A DNA stretch of 64,000 nt from Pseudomicrostroma phylloplanum (taxonomy: Eukaryota > Basidiomycota > Exobasidiomycetes > Microstromatales), in NCBI GenBank assembly GCA_039545275.1, contig BCHS01000008.1, forward strand, positions 124,001 to 188,000. Direction: 5' to 3'. Made by a program: the position numbers and the translations under genes. How positions within the stretch are numbered: position 1 is the stretch's first letter; the number at the start of each line of letters is the position of its first letter. Below, piece after piece: positions 30,183-40,507 of this stretch. The notes beneath the pieces are model-generated. The model searched no databases and had not been told where the DNA came from. It worked only from the letters and a program-made list of their open reading frames with translations.

Positions 30183-33074
30183 ATGCAGCTCCCCAGGCAC
30201 ACCCTCTCCTCGCAGATTGTCGCTCCAGCCTTTGTAAGCGCAACCTTTACCCCTTCCTACGCAGGACTTACGCCAGACGCATCGTCTTCTGCCTCTAGCT
30301 CCTCGTCATATGCGCCGACATCAGCATCATCCTCGTACGGCGCTGCACATAGCAGTGGACTAGGCAGCGATAGCACTCCCCCCAAGAGCCACCTCTTCGC
30401 CTGCGCTACCCGCTCCGGATTCCTTGTAGCCCAGACATGTCCCCTGAAAGTGGTCGCTAGTAAGAGCTTTCCAGCAAGTCAAGGCGGACTGGCCATTGCT
30501 GCCACAATCGATGATACCTCCCTTGTGGTACTAGTGGGGGGAGGTAGAGTGCCGCGCTTTGCACCCAACAAGGTTGTCATCTGGGATGAGAATGCCCCTG
30601 TAACATCTGACCGGAAACGAGGTGGGCCAGAAGAGGTGGACACGGCGGAAGAGGAGGAGGCGGAAGGGGGTGTGGACAGCAGATCAGTGGCAGCCTCGAC
30701 CGTCTTTGATGCTGGCTCGACCTTTGGGGGCGGTGAGACGCGAGGTCCGCTGTCGGGATCATCCGCTGAGAACAACGTCGAAGCAGGACTTGACGAGCTT
30801 GGCCTTCGAACTCGCTCAGCAAGCTCAGCCCCGGAGAAGCCAGGACGTGAGGCCACTAGTCAATCTTCGAGAGGTCTCCCAATGCAAGAATCCCGCCTTG
30901 GCTTGGCTGGTCTGGACTCTTCTCTTCTTCGAGAGGGGACAAAGACATCAGATCTAGGGCATGAAAGCCTAGCCTCCTCGAGTACATCTCTGACGAATTC
31001 CATGATGGGATCCATCTCTGCTACCACTGAGGGTCTCGACGATCCCTTTGCATTTCCCGCAGACGAATCGAAAGCAAGGAGGACCCCAAGCCCTCCGACG
31101 GTGGAGCAGCGTGCTGCGAGCCCCAGTCCGCTGTCGGATACCTCTCCTGGGCCTACCTCTCCTGGGCCTTCGTCACGATCTGACCGTCCCCAGATCAAAC
31201 CAGAGAAGAGGCGACAGGCGAGCGGCACTACTCGCGTCACCGGCAGAGACGTCATGGAGCTCGAATTCGGCGAGGCCGTCCAATCCGTCATAGTTAGGTC
31301 TTTCGAATTACCTCTTACTGCAAAGTCTCGAGACGAGCCACTTGCGGACCGAGGCAGGAGGACCTTCAAGATGGCTCTTCTCGTCGTTGTGCTCAAGACG
31401 AAAGCTGTCGTCTTTGAGCTTGGCGAGCACATCCCGATGGCACAGCAGAAACCATCGAGAGACGATGGCGTGAACAGACCGTCTCCTTGGGGCATCCTCT
31501 ATAGGACGTCTATAGGGATCCTCGACGACGGAAGAGGTCTCGTGGATCTGGTAGGTCTACCTGGCAAACGCTCTGCCCTCCTCACCCTGTCCGGACGTCA
31601 GCCAGGGCATGTCCAGCTTGTCATCCTTTCGCTTCTCAGCCCTAAGCAGGCGGTCTCGACCACAACGCCGGGGCCACCTACCTCTTCGTCTGGCGTGCTG
31701 GCCTCGTCGATCATCGCAGCTCATTCTGCGTCGCTCGTATCTCTGGCCCTCTCTGCCTGTGGCTCTCTTCTCGCCACCGCCTCCAAGAAGGGCACGCTAG
31801 TGAGAGTATGGTCCACGACGGGAACAGCAGTAGCAGCTGGCAAGCCCCGTACGACGATCAAGGCGGTGTTGCAGATGGAGCTCAGGAGAGGGACAGAGCA
31901 GGCCGTGATCCTCAGCATGGCTTTCGCGCCCGACCGCTCCGTGCTAGCGGCAGCGAGCGACAAGGGCACTATCCATTTCTTCAATCTGGGAAGTGAGGCG
32001 GTAGGCGGAAAGACTTTGCCCCATGGTCGAAGCGGCAGCAACGAGGCACACTCATCAAGATCCTCCCCTGGCGCAGCAATTCCCTCTTCACCCGGCGGTG
32101 TCAGCGGGAGCGGCTTCGGCCTCTCTAACTCGGCAGCCAAGTATCTCCCCTCTGGAATCAACCAGCTCGCCTCGCAGATTCCTTCGTCTCTGCTACCCAG
32201 CTACCTCAAGTCTACCTGGTCCACTGCCCAATTCCGGATCAAGTTGCGTACCTTTGCAGCCTATAGCTCCGAAGAGCGGGCCACGAGGAAGAGCAGCGCG
32301 CGCAAAGGCAAGGGGAGAGCTCCTCCTCCTGCTCCCCCTGCCGCTCGCAGCGGGATGGGAGGAGATAGCGCTGGCGGTGCTGGTGCTGCTACTGGCGGTG
32401 AAACCTTCTACTACGACGACGATGTCCCCGCGGGCGGAGCAGGGGCTTCGAGGAGCACAGAGGGCGCCTGGGCCACGCTCAAGGGCCGCATCGAGGACAT
32501 CAGACGCTGGGAACCCGCACTGGACGAGCGCGTATTCCTCAGCTGGGTATGGGTGCCGGACCCTTTGCAGCCAGAGCCAAAGCCTGGCTTGGCAGGGAGA
32601 CAGCAGAGCACCAGGGCGGGGGCGGGAACGCACAAGGGGAGAGAGCGGGCCACGGGCTCGGGAGGCCCTGCACAACCGTCGCCATCGCCATCGCCATCGC
32701 CTCTGCCTCCCCCTGCAGCTGTCCCTCGAGGCCAGTACCAACTCATCGCCCTCACCACATCCGGAGGGTGGTACCGTATCTCCCTCCAGGACCAAGGACA
32801 GGCGGGGGGCAGCAGCAGCAGCAGCGCTGGAGACTCGGGCAGCGGAGGGGACACGGTCTTGAACATGTACAAGCAGTCCTCCTCCTCCTCCTCTTCTTCG
32901 GCGACCGCGCGGAGCAAAGGTGGCGTCTCTCCTTTCCCTTCGTCAGCAGCAGCAGCAGCAGAAGCAGGAGGGACCGGGACCGGGACTGGCAAGGAGGGCA
33001 CCACCCTCGAGGAGTACCGCACCTTTGGCTCGAGGGAGGAGCAGTGGGATACGCGTGGTGGGTGGGGCGAGTGA
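30183..33074 (+). CDS. PROPPIN family beta-propeller (Atg18/Hsv2/WIPI-like), enlarged, LRRG variant
   Basis: Intronless, 963 aa. Blade-like segments: LFACATRSGFLVAQTCPL (residues about 65-82), IAATIDDTSLVVLVGGG, NKVVIWDE, then AHSASLVSLALSACGSLLATASKKGTLVRVW, then MELRRGTEQAVILSMAFAPDRSVLAAASDKGTIHFF. These follow the PROPPIN order, with the lipid-binding motif at residues 567-570 as LRRG in place of the usual FRRG; the two arginines that bind PI3P and PI(3,5)P2 are kept. The family acts in autophagy and in vacuole/endosome traffic. Relatives have 350-500 residues. Here a roughly 190-residue acidic Ser/Pro insert sits between blades, and a long Ser/Gly/Ala-rich region follows FRIKLRTFAAYSSEERAT, where the last blade (WATLKGRIEDIRRWEPALDE to YQLIALTTSGGWYRISL) resumes. 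Start: first ATG, 30183. Confidence 0.85.
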   Translation: MQLPRHTLSSQIVAPAFVSATFTPSYAGLTPDASSSASSSSSYAPTSASSSYGAAHSSGLGSDSTPPKSHLFACATRSGFLVAQTCPLKVVASKSFPASQGGLAIAATIDDTSLVVLVGGGRVPRFAPNKVVIWDENAPVTSDRKRGGPEEVDTAEEEEAEGGVDSRSVAASTVFDAGSTFGGGETRGPLSGSSAENNVEAGLDELGLRTRSASSAPEKPGREATSQSSRGLPMQESRLGLAGLDSSLLREGTKTSDLGHESLASSSTSLTNSMMGSISATTEGLDDPFAFPADESKARRTPSPPTVEQRAASPSPLSDTSPGPTSPGPSSRSDRPQIKPEKRRQASGTTRVTGRDVMELEFGEAVQSVIVRSFELPLTAKSRDEPLADRGRRTFKMALLVVVLKTKAVVFELGEHIPMAQQKPSRDDGVNRPSPWGILYRTSIGILDDGRGLVDLVGLPGKRSALLTLSGRQPGHVQLVILSLLSPKQAVSTTTPGPPTSSSGVLASSIIAAHSASLVSLALSACGSLLATASKKGTLVRVWSTTGTAVAAGKPRTTIKAVLQMELRRGTEQAVILSMAFAPDRSVLAAASDKGTIHFFNLGSEAVGGKTLPHGRSGSNEAHSSRSSPGAAIPSSPGGVSGSGFGLSNSAAKYLPSGINQLASQIPSSLLPSYLKSTWSTAQFRIKLRTFAAYSSEERATRKSSARKGKGRAPPPAPPAARSGMGGDSAGGAGAATGGETFYYDDDVPAGGAGASRSTEGAWATLKGRIEDIRRWEPALDERVFLSWVWVPDPLQPEPKPGLAGRQQSTRAGAGTHKGRERATGSGGPAQPSPSPSPSPLPPPAAVPRGQYQLIALTTSGGWYRISLQDQGQAGGSSSSSAGDSGSGGDTVLNMYKQSSSSSSSSATARSKGGVSPFPSSAAAAAEAGGTGTGTGKEGTTLEEYRTFGSREEQWDTRGGWGE

Positions 33075-33721
33075 GGGCGATTACATGTGCGTCGAGCATG
33101 TTTCACTGGAACTGTATGTAGACTTTAGCACGAGGTGATATGACATGACATGACATGACATGACTAGATCTCACACGATTCCAAAGCGATGTAGAAGCTA
33201 ATCGTCGCATGATGGCATTATGGAATGATGATACGGCACACGACCCATCACCTCCCGGTCTCAGCACAGCACAGTGAGCGCCAAGCAGAAGTGGAACCAC
33301 TAGCGACCCTGGTCACAACTCTCGGTGTGCGTCAAAATGACTTGACTTGAGTGATCAATTGTATTGGCTTTGATTCGCAGCCGAGGCGGGGTGAATGGTG
33401 GATTATGCATGCTACAGACTTGATAAGAGGAGGAAGGAAGAAGGCAGATGGTTCTCATGAGACATAAAGAAGGGCCAATAGACGATAAGATGGGGAAATA
33501 GAGAGTAGAAGAGGAGGAACCGATGCGTGAAGAGCGGAAGGAGGAAACAATGTCGCTATACTGAGGTAGCGCAGAAGAGAAGAGTGTATGAGAGTGAGAG
33601 AGAAAGGAGCGTCCGAATACGAGAAGTGTCGTCATATCTTTTCCACTGCGAGGAAGCGACCTCGCCCGTCAAGCTGAAATTGCTTTGACGCTGGTCTGAA
33701 ATGGCAAGACGTAGTCCTGTC
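33075..33721. other. Convergent 3' intergenic region
   Basis: 647 bases between the PROPPIN and GDPD stops. It carries a TGACA microsatellite (33141-33164) and otherwise shows nothing coding. Confidence 0.6.
33141..33164 (+). repeat. TGACA pentanucleotide microsatellite
   Basis: Four perfect TGACA units followed by TGAC, directly after the PROPPIN stop region. Read directly. Confidence 0.9.
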
Positions 33722-35750
33722 TCAGCAGGCAGATGCCGAGGCGGGCATGACGGGGAGGACGGCCGCGCGCTGGGACTGCTTCGTAGTATGCACCGTCGAC
33801 ATCTTCGTCGTCGTTGAATCATCTTGCTGCTGTGGCTGCTGTTGTTGACCTTGCTTTTCATCAATGGCCTGCAATACGGGAGAGCCTTGTGCGGTCGTTG
33901 TGCCCGAGGTAGTCGGAGAGCCTACAAAGGTACCGCTGTCGGTGCTGCTGCTACTGCTGCTACTGCTGCTGAGACCGATCGCGTCGTCGCCGCTTTCAGC
34001 TTTCCGAGCCGGCGGTGCATCGGTCGGCTGAGCGCCACCTGGCCCACTCGAGAAGTCGCCCGCGGCTGCAGCCGCTTCAGCTTGCGCAGCAGGAGGCGGC
34101 AGAGGGGCGGGCTGCACGGCAGAAGAGTCTTGCGACGAAGGGATCTCGAGACTCTCGGCCTTGCGCCAGGCCTCCTTGAAGGTGATGCCTGCGCGCTTCT
34201 CCAGCTGGCTGAGCCATTGCGCCGTCAGGATCCATTGTGCAGGAGACCAGTACCTCCAGCTTGCCCAGCGGAAGAAGATGCCCACTTGGTCGCGTCGGTA
34301 GGCGGAGAAGTCACCTATTCGAATGGAGGGATGAGAAAATCAGTCAGAAAAATGCTCTGAATGGGACCTCTGTCGCGCCGTGAAGGCTGATACTGACCAT
34401 TCATGTTCTCCCTCACGTTCTGCAGCAAGTCGGTCTTGTCGGTGAGGATGGCCTTGACGCCCCATCGGGTCGCCTCGATCATCTCGTCTTTCCTATTCAC
34501 AGTCCAGACAAAGACGTCCTTACCGTCCCTCTTGGCCGCTTCTAGGAAGGCCTGTCCGTCAGCGCCCACGAGAGAGGGGAACCACATGGAGAACCCATCG
34601 CAGTGTTTCCAAAAGTACGTTGTGGCCAGCCAGGGCGAGCCGCCGATGTGGATGCGGCGCATGGTGGGGACGTGCTTCAGAGCGGCGTCCAGGAAGACGG
34701 GGTGCCAGAGACCTAGAATAAGACGTGGGCCAAGGTCGGAGGCATAGTCTGGGTAGGACTGCACGACGGCCTTCATCAGACGGAACAGACGGTCGGGCTC
34801 GTTCTCGGGCTTGATGTCGATCTGGTCATGTCGGCAAAGCGGGTAGGAGGGTCAGCAGCCGCTCAATGTTGATGGCACCACACACAAGCAATCACAACCA
34901 GTCGTACTCACATTCAGCTTTACATGCTTGTTCTCTGGCCTCATCAGCAGATCACATACGTCGCGGAAGGTGGGTAGTTGCTGGTGGGGCTTGGCAGTAG
35001 TCCTGACGTGCTCGATGCAGTCCTTCCAGGGCTGTTTCCTAATGAGACCTTTGCCATTGGTTGTCCTCTCCAGCGAGGGGTCATGGAACATGACGATGAC
35101 ATCGTCCGAGGTGACGTGCACGTCTGTCGATCGCAAAGAAAGCCGGTCAGATGAGTGCGTGTCGATCGTAGCAATGGATGTTGAAGCATTTGCGTCGGCG
35201 GAGGTGCGTTGCGAGGAGTCCACATTGAGGCAGAATATGGGTATCGTGATAGAAGGGGGGAAAGGAGATGCGACTGGGTTAGGAGTGGCAAAGGGCGACG
35301 ATGACCGCGGCCTCGAAGGAGCCTCATTCGAGAGGCTCGTCGAGTGAGAGCGATTCCCCTCCCATCTCCTCCCTATTTTCCGTATCCATCCCCTACAGCA
35401 CGTACGTCGTATGCTTCGATCCCCTGCACCACCTCAGCTGATGTGCATACAGCGATCCCCTTGGGCTCCGAAAAGGCCCCGAGACATCTCTTCCCCGTAA
35501 CGATACGGTGGCATGAAGCCTGACAGCCTTGCTAACTGGATACTAACCGGACTCTATGCCCTCGGAGCCATCTCTCACCGCTCTGTCGAACGAGGCAATA
35601 GTGTTCTCTGGGAAGGCAGCCGAAGCTCCTCGGTGGCCCCTGTGGTGATGAAGCACACGGGAGAGTGTACAGTAGGTGAGCGGACCGAGTGACGGTGGTC
35701 GAGTCTTGGAGCTCAAGGATTGAGGCGCCTACTCACCAACACTCAGGCAT
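33722..35750 (-). CDS. Glycerophosphodiester phosphodiesterase-domain protein, PGC1-like phospholipase C
   Basis: Five exons: 35750-35737 (14 bases), 35639-35548, 35123-34912, 34821-34398 and 34314-33722; 444 aa. The start reads MPECWGHRGASAAFPENTIA, with catalytic His of the GDPD TIM barrel in HRG and the metal-binding Glu in PENT. It continues IESDVHVTSDDVIVMFHDPS (catalytic second His in HDP), VKLNIDIKPEN, and VFVWTVNRKDEMIEATRWGV. It resembles the fungal Pgc1 group, which degrades phosphatidylglycerol in mitochondria and lipid droplets; a plain GDPD is possible. After the barrel come two Trp-rich hydrophobic stretches (FFRWASWRYWSPAQWILTAQ), a likely membrane-associating hairpin, then a Ser/Gln-rich tail with poly-Ser and poly-Gln. 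All four intron phases rebuild the family sequence. Confidence 0.9.
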
Positions 35751-35823
35751 AGCCGGTGATAGCCCTTCAATCTTGAACGACTTTGTTAGAGGACGCATGA
35801 TGGGGTGGCGGAGGTGGTAAAGG

Positions 35824-35861
<38 letters not shown>

Positions 35862-37541
35862 GTGGTGGTGGGGAGAGATGGACGATGAGTGCGGGGTAGA
35901 GGGGAGGTGGCGGAGGTATGAGTGTGATGGTCAGCTCAGGTCCAGCTTCGCAATGGCAACGACGTCGCCGAAAGGTAGGTGGTGAGGGTGAGGGGATCAT
36001 CCGTGCCAAGAGCAGCTACCAACAACACCCTTGGGTACATCGCCCCCTTAGCCCCTCTCCAGGTCGGGAGACGGCGGCACAGGAGAGATACGAACGTTGG
36101 CTCGCTACGCTTCTCCCGCCCTGACCACGGAGTTAGGGCACGCCCGCCTTACCCCACACTCGTTTCCAACGACGGCGACCCTGTGCTGCTGCAGGAGATG
36201 CATCTGCCGCCCCTGCCTCTCAGGGTTCCCCTCGTCGGCCCTGGCGGGCTGCACTGCCGAGAGCAAAGAGCAACCACGACTCAACCAACCTTTGCAAAGT
36301 CCAGGGGTGGAGGTGTACCGCTAGCGAACGTGCGCCTCTTGCTCGAAGCGCGTGCCAGGTCCAGTCCGGCGTCCAACAGGGGACGAAGGGCAGAGTAGAG
36401 TGGCGCGGGTAGAGAAGAAGCGAAGTTGTTGATCAAGATGGACGTACCAATCTCGAGGTAGTGAGTTGGCATTGGAGGTCCAGTCCTGAGAAGGAACCGA
36501 GGGGAAAGGGGCCCAAAGTAGGATGTATTAGGGGGAGGAAGGATGGGAGAGTCCGTGTACGAGGTTGTCTCGTCAAGCCTGGCTACCTTTGAAGATGCCA
36601 ATGGAAAGAGAGAAAGAGGAAGATACTCGAAGCAGGCCTACTGTCCTGCTATTGAGATCCAAATGTATAAAGAGGTGAAAGAATATGGTGAGACGGAACC
36701 ATGAGCGCCAAGGTTGGATGACCTAGTAGTGAGCCTGCCTAGGTGCGGAGAGCCCCCTGTTGTGAACAAGGGCCCCTTGGGTGCGAGGAGCTGCGTAGGA
36801 AAATTGGCCGGCCCCTGTCAGGCAGGCGGGGGCGAGTGGAGTCTATCAGTATCAGGGCACGTTGCATGTCCCACGTTTGCATCTACAAAAATTTCCACGA
36901 AGCTCGACACCGTCGGCACCAAACCCCTGGGGCGCCATGCCACGCCGTGCTGCTGCTCCTCCACACGCTACTCTCACAGGCTACCCTTCTTACGCCTGCT
37001 TCCGACATCTTGCAGGCGACGGGCGCTGACCTTGGGCTCAGCAGCCTGCGTCGGCATAAGGCATCCGATCACAGCCGTTCTCAGGCGGGTACCAGCCCAG
37101 TCAGATCAGGGGTGGCGGGAGAATCCCAGTGGTCAAAGCGCAGAGAGCTTCTAGTCGCCGAAGGCATGGCGCTCCTGCTTCACCCGGGGGGCTGGGGGAA
37201 CTACGCCGGCGCTCACCAAAGCAAGGCCTATCACAAGTTCTTCCATGTCAAAGAGCCGTGGGAGCGAGCAATGCGTCATTGAGGATGTATCAGATTGGCC
37301 ACTACAGGGACAGGAGGAAGGCCATGATCCATTCCGTCGATTCGATGAAAGACAGTGTAGGTGGGATTGAGTATGGCGAAAGTGAAAGGGAGAAAGGCAA
37401 TACTGAGGAACAGAGACTAGGTGACTGTGGTTGCTCCCACCCATCAGCAGAGCAAGACCAACACAGACGGCGACTACTATTGATGGTAGCTCCGGGCCAC
37501 CAAAGGCACGCGCGGAGGAAACGCTGCTGCTGTTGTCAATC
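35751..37541. other. Intergenic region with GAT microsatellite
   Basis: 1.8 kb between the GDPD start and the stop of the next minus-strand gene. It contains a GAT/GGT microsatellite (see separate entry). The frames present (up to 179 codons) lack an ATG-initiated, splice-consistent structure. It should contain the GDPD promoter and a long 3' flank of the membrane protein gene. The frame at 36281-36601 is discussed under rejected items. Confidence 0.5.
35823..35870 (+). repeat. GAT then GGT trinucleotide microsatellite
   Basis: About twelve GAT units run from 35824 to 35860, followed by GGT units to 35870, just upstream of the GDPD first exon (CAT repeats on that gene's strand). Read directly. 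Confidence 0.85.
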
Positions 37542-39698
37542 TCAGTAGGCACTCCCGGGGCCTGCACCTCGGCCATGATCAGGCTGAGGACGATAGTCGG
37601 CAAAGGGCGCATCAGAGTCATAGTGTGGCTGAGCCATCTCCTCGAGATCGTTGTGCCCGGCACCGCCATGGTATTGGCGATGCTGAACGTCGTGTTCGAC
37701 GGGCGAGCGGTTGGACATCTGCCCACTTGCTGCCGTGGCCGGGTTGGCACTGTACATCGATTCCTGGCAGGTGCAGTGGCTTGCAAAGCTGCCCATCGAG
37801 TCGCTCCTCTTCAAGATCTGTCGAGATGAATCGGCAGCTCCACCAGAGCCTTGCTGGTCTTGCTGGTGGCCCGAAAGAGGCCGCAAGCTGTACCCACCCT
37901 GGTAATCACGGGGTGACTCCTGACCGCCACCCCAGCTTCCGTTGGCGGAGCGAGCACCCTCTCGCGCGGCTGCTTGATTGTTGGCTTCGTTCTGGTTCAT
38001 TTGCGCTCGGATGGCCTTGATGGACAGGCCCGAAGTGGCCGCTCCTGTGCCACTATGAGGCGGCGAGGACTGTGGGACACCTAGGGGGTCGTTCGATCGA
38101 GTGTGAGTAGAGGTGGAGCCCTGGCCCTGCTGGCCTAGTGCAGGTGGGGCTGAAGAGTAGCCTCCCTGTCCCGTAAAGGGGTATGCGTTGCTTGAGGACC
38201 CGTACGCGTATGGCTTGTCGGCCAACGGATGCTCCCCGCCGGGGACGAAACGGTCAAAGCGGTCCACCTCCGGTCCATTGGGACAAGCAGGGCTCCATGT
38301 ATCGGCTGCTGCAGGAGACATCTGCGTCAGCGTGACATCGTAGTCGACCAGCACCTCTTCGTTGCAGTCGAACCTGATGCCCTCCAGACCAGCACCTCGG
38401 GACGTCGTGCCTCGTGTGGTGATCTGGCCCTTGGAGTCAGTCCAGTTGGACACGCCTGCCGAGGAAGGTCGCGGGCCTCCTGTGAAATTGCTGGGCATGC
38501 CGGTGTAGCCAGTGGTGGTGGTGCGGCCGTATCCGTGGGCGGCGTCTTGCTCAGCTGTTCAACAGAACCCACGGCTCGCTGGTCAGCACGTCATTATATT
38601 TGCAACGTCAGTGACCATCACATCTTGCCCACTCACCAATGATCAGGTTCATGCCAATCATCACCTCGACAACAATCGTCAAAGGCAGCAGTGTCGGCAA
38701 CTGCCCACTGAAGAAGACGAAGATGAAGAACTCGGCCAAGTTCAAGCCACCCACAATGGCGATGTAGTGCAGATTATTGACAAAGAGGAGCTTGCCGATC
38801 CTCTGCAGTCCCGACGGGCCCCTGACACACCTGATGAGTCGCCAGGAGGTGCAGATGACAAGGGTGCTGTCGAAGAGGAAGCTGTACAGGAGGAACCAGA
38901 TGCCCAGCTTCTGGTACCAGGGCCGGGCGTTGGCTTCCATGATGTCCTCGTCCAGGTAAGAGCAGTATCCGTCGACGACGGTCTTCATCTGTTTGCACGA
39001 TGCAAAGGGGTGGAATCGGTAAGCAAATGTGATAGGATGGCATATTCCACAAGCTTCACTATCTCCCTACCTTGATCTGGAATTGAGCGGTCGCCATGGC
39101 GGCAGTGAGCTGTATGGTAAGTCCAAGAAGCAGCCAGACGCCCACTCGGTATCGACGCTGGAAGATGACGTAGCAGCGCCTGTGCGTGGGTGCAGAGCAA
39201 AGCGAGGGAAGAACGCAAGAGCAAAAGCGCGGATCAGTCCTCTGCGCCCACGTTTTCCATTCTTTTGCTCTCAAAAAGGCTCACCAGGCAAGAGTCGTGC
39301 TGATGAGGGTGGTGCAGAAGAAAAGGAGCATCTGATAGATCCAACTGAGGGCCTTACAGCCTGTTACATCGACCCAGCCTGAGGTGAGGTTGGTGATGGC
39401 ATCGGAGATGATTGACAGTAGCGATAGGTACTTGGTCAAGAGGAAGAGGATCTCCGCGATGTTGATCTTGCCCCTGTTGACCATGCGAACGTACATGCGA
39501 ACCTCGCCAGGCAGCACGCGCACGCTCTCGAAGAAGATGAGCACCTGGCATGCAATGATAGGATAGTTGCTGAGCACCTGCGGACGTAGAGAGTGTGGTG
39601 TTGAGTCTGGGGCCACAACCGAACGTGTATCGCCAGGGGCACAGTCGACTCACGATATAGCTCAGGTAGGCCGTCGTCAGCGCTGGTTCGGGCGCCAT
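37542..39698 (-). CDS. Multi-spanning membrane protein resembling basidiomycete DUF6533 family
   Basis: Five exons: 39698-39654, 39577-39285, 39179-39071, 38988-38637 and 38554-37542; 603 aa, phases consistent. The N-terminal 330 residues hold about seven hydrophobic stretches: IIACQVLIFFE, ILFLLTKYLSLLSIISDA, IYQMLLFFCTTLISTTLAW, GVWLLLGLTIQLTAAMATA, LGIWFLLYSFLFDSTLVI, YIAIVGGLNLAEFFIFVFF, LLPLTIVVEVMIGMNLII. The N-terminal pattern (E-x3-LPGEVRMYVR, RGKINIAEILFLLTKYL) matches my memory of DUF6533, a large family found in basidiomycetes with no known function. The 270-residue C-terminal tail is Gly/Ser/Pro/Gln-rich, probably cytoplasmic and disordered, with Ser-Pro sites. It could act as a sensor or receptor-like protein, but that is a guess. 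Confidence 0.75.
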
Positions 39699-40507
39699 GG
39701 TGACAGTATGCTACGATGTCTGACTACGGCTCTTCTCCCTCAAGGCTTGGATTGGAAGATGCTACACAGACGAACAGATAGCGACAGGGGCGTCAGAATA
39801 GGTAAGGAAGGAATAAGGAGTGAAGCAGGAGCAGGACATCGTTGCCCAACCGAGATTGAAGGGCCCCCAAAAGGTGCGCGTCTACGAAGCTTTTGCTATC
39901 CTGGGCACTCGAGCCCTGATCATCGCCTTAGGCCCCCGAGCGAGGTAGCCAAGGGGCTTCATTGCCTTCGGCAAACAATTTGTCTCCTCGGGCTCCCCAG
40001 CCTGGTTGTCTTCGGCCCGCTCATCTGCAAGGCACAGGTACCGCCGGAAAGCGCGGGTACGAGGTGCCATGATCGCGCCGCCGCCTTTGCCGCCGCCGCG
40101 GCCGCAACCGGCGCCGCTCGTGTGACTGAGCCCATCGTCTGGATCTCGATGGTCAGAGATCGGCAATGAAGTGCAACGAAGGAGCCCCTTTCGGAGCTAT
40201 ACTCCTCTCAGGAAATCGCGGGTGAAAGGTGAATTTCTTGGGACATTGTTATCGCCAGCAGAGCAGAGGCAGTCATATACCCCAGAACGCTTCGTGTTCA
40301 TTGACCCCTTTCACTCTCCCAGCTCCTCCNCCCCCTCTGCTCCTCTCCCTCGCACCTACCCCATACAAGCCGATCCCCACTTTCATCTTCAATTCTCTCC
40401 CAGTCCTACACACCCCTTAGGACCCCCTTTCAGAAACAGACCTCAAGCTCTTCAGCGCAAACCTCTACGACCTTCACGACGAACACACCCACAGCTCCCC
40501 CCTCGCT
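39699..40507. other. Divergent intergenic region, membrane protein / repeat precursor
   Basis: 809 bases. An ambiguous base lies at 40330 inside a C/T-rich stretch (40300-40440) ahead of the repeat-precursor start, a common feature of strongly expressed fungal genes. No gene supported. Confidence 0.5.

Noticed and set aside
36281..36601. Minus-strand frame of 106 codons (contains MPTHYLEIGTSILINNFASS)
   Set aside because: It starts with TTG rather than ATG, the in-frame ATG is late, and no consistent donor/acceptor pair extends it. Some segments look protein-like, but no family recognised.
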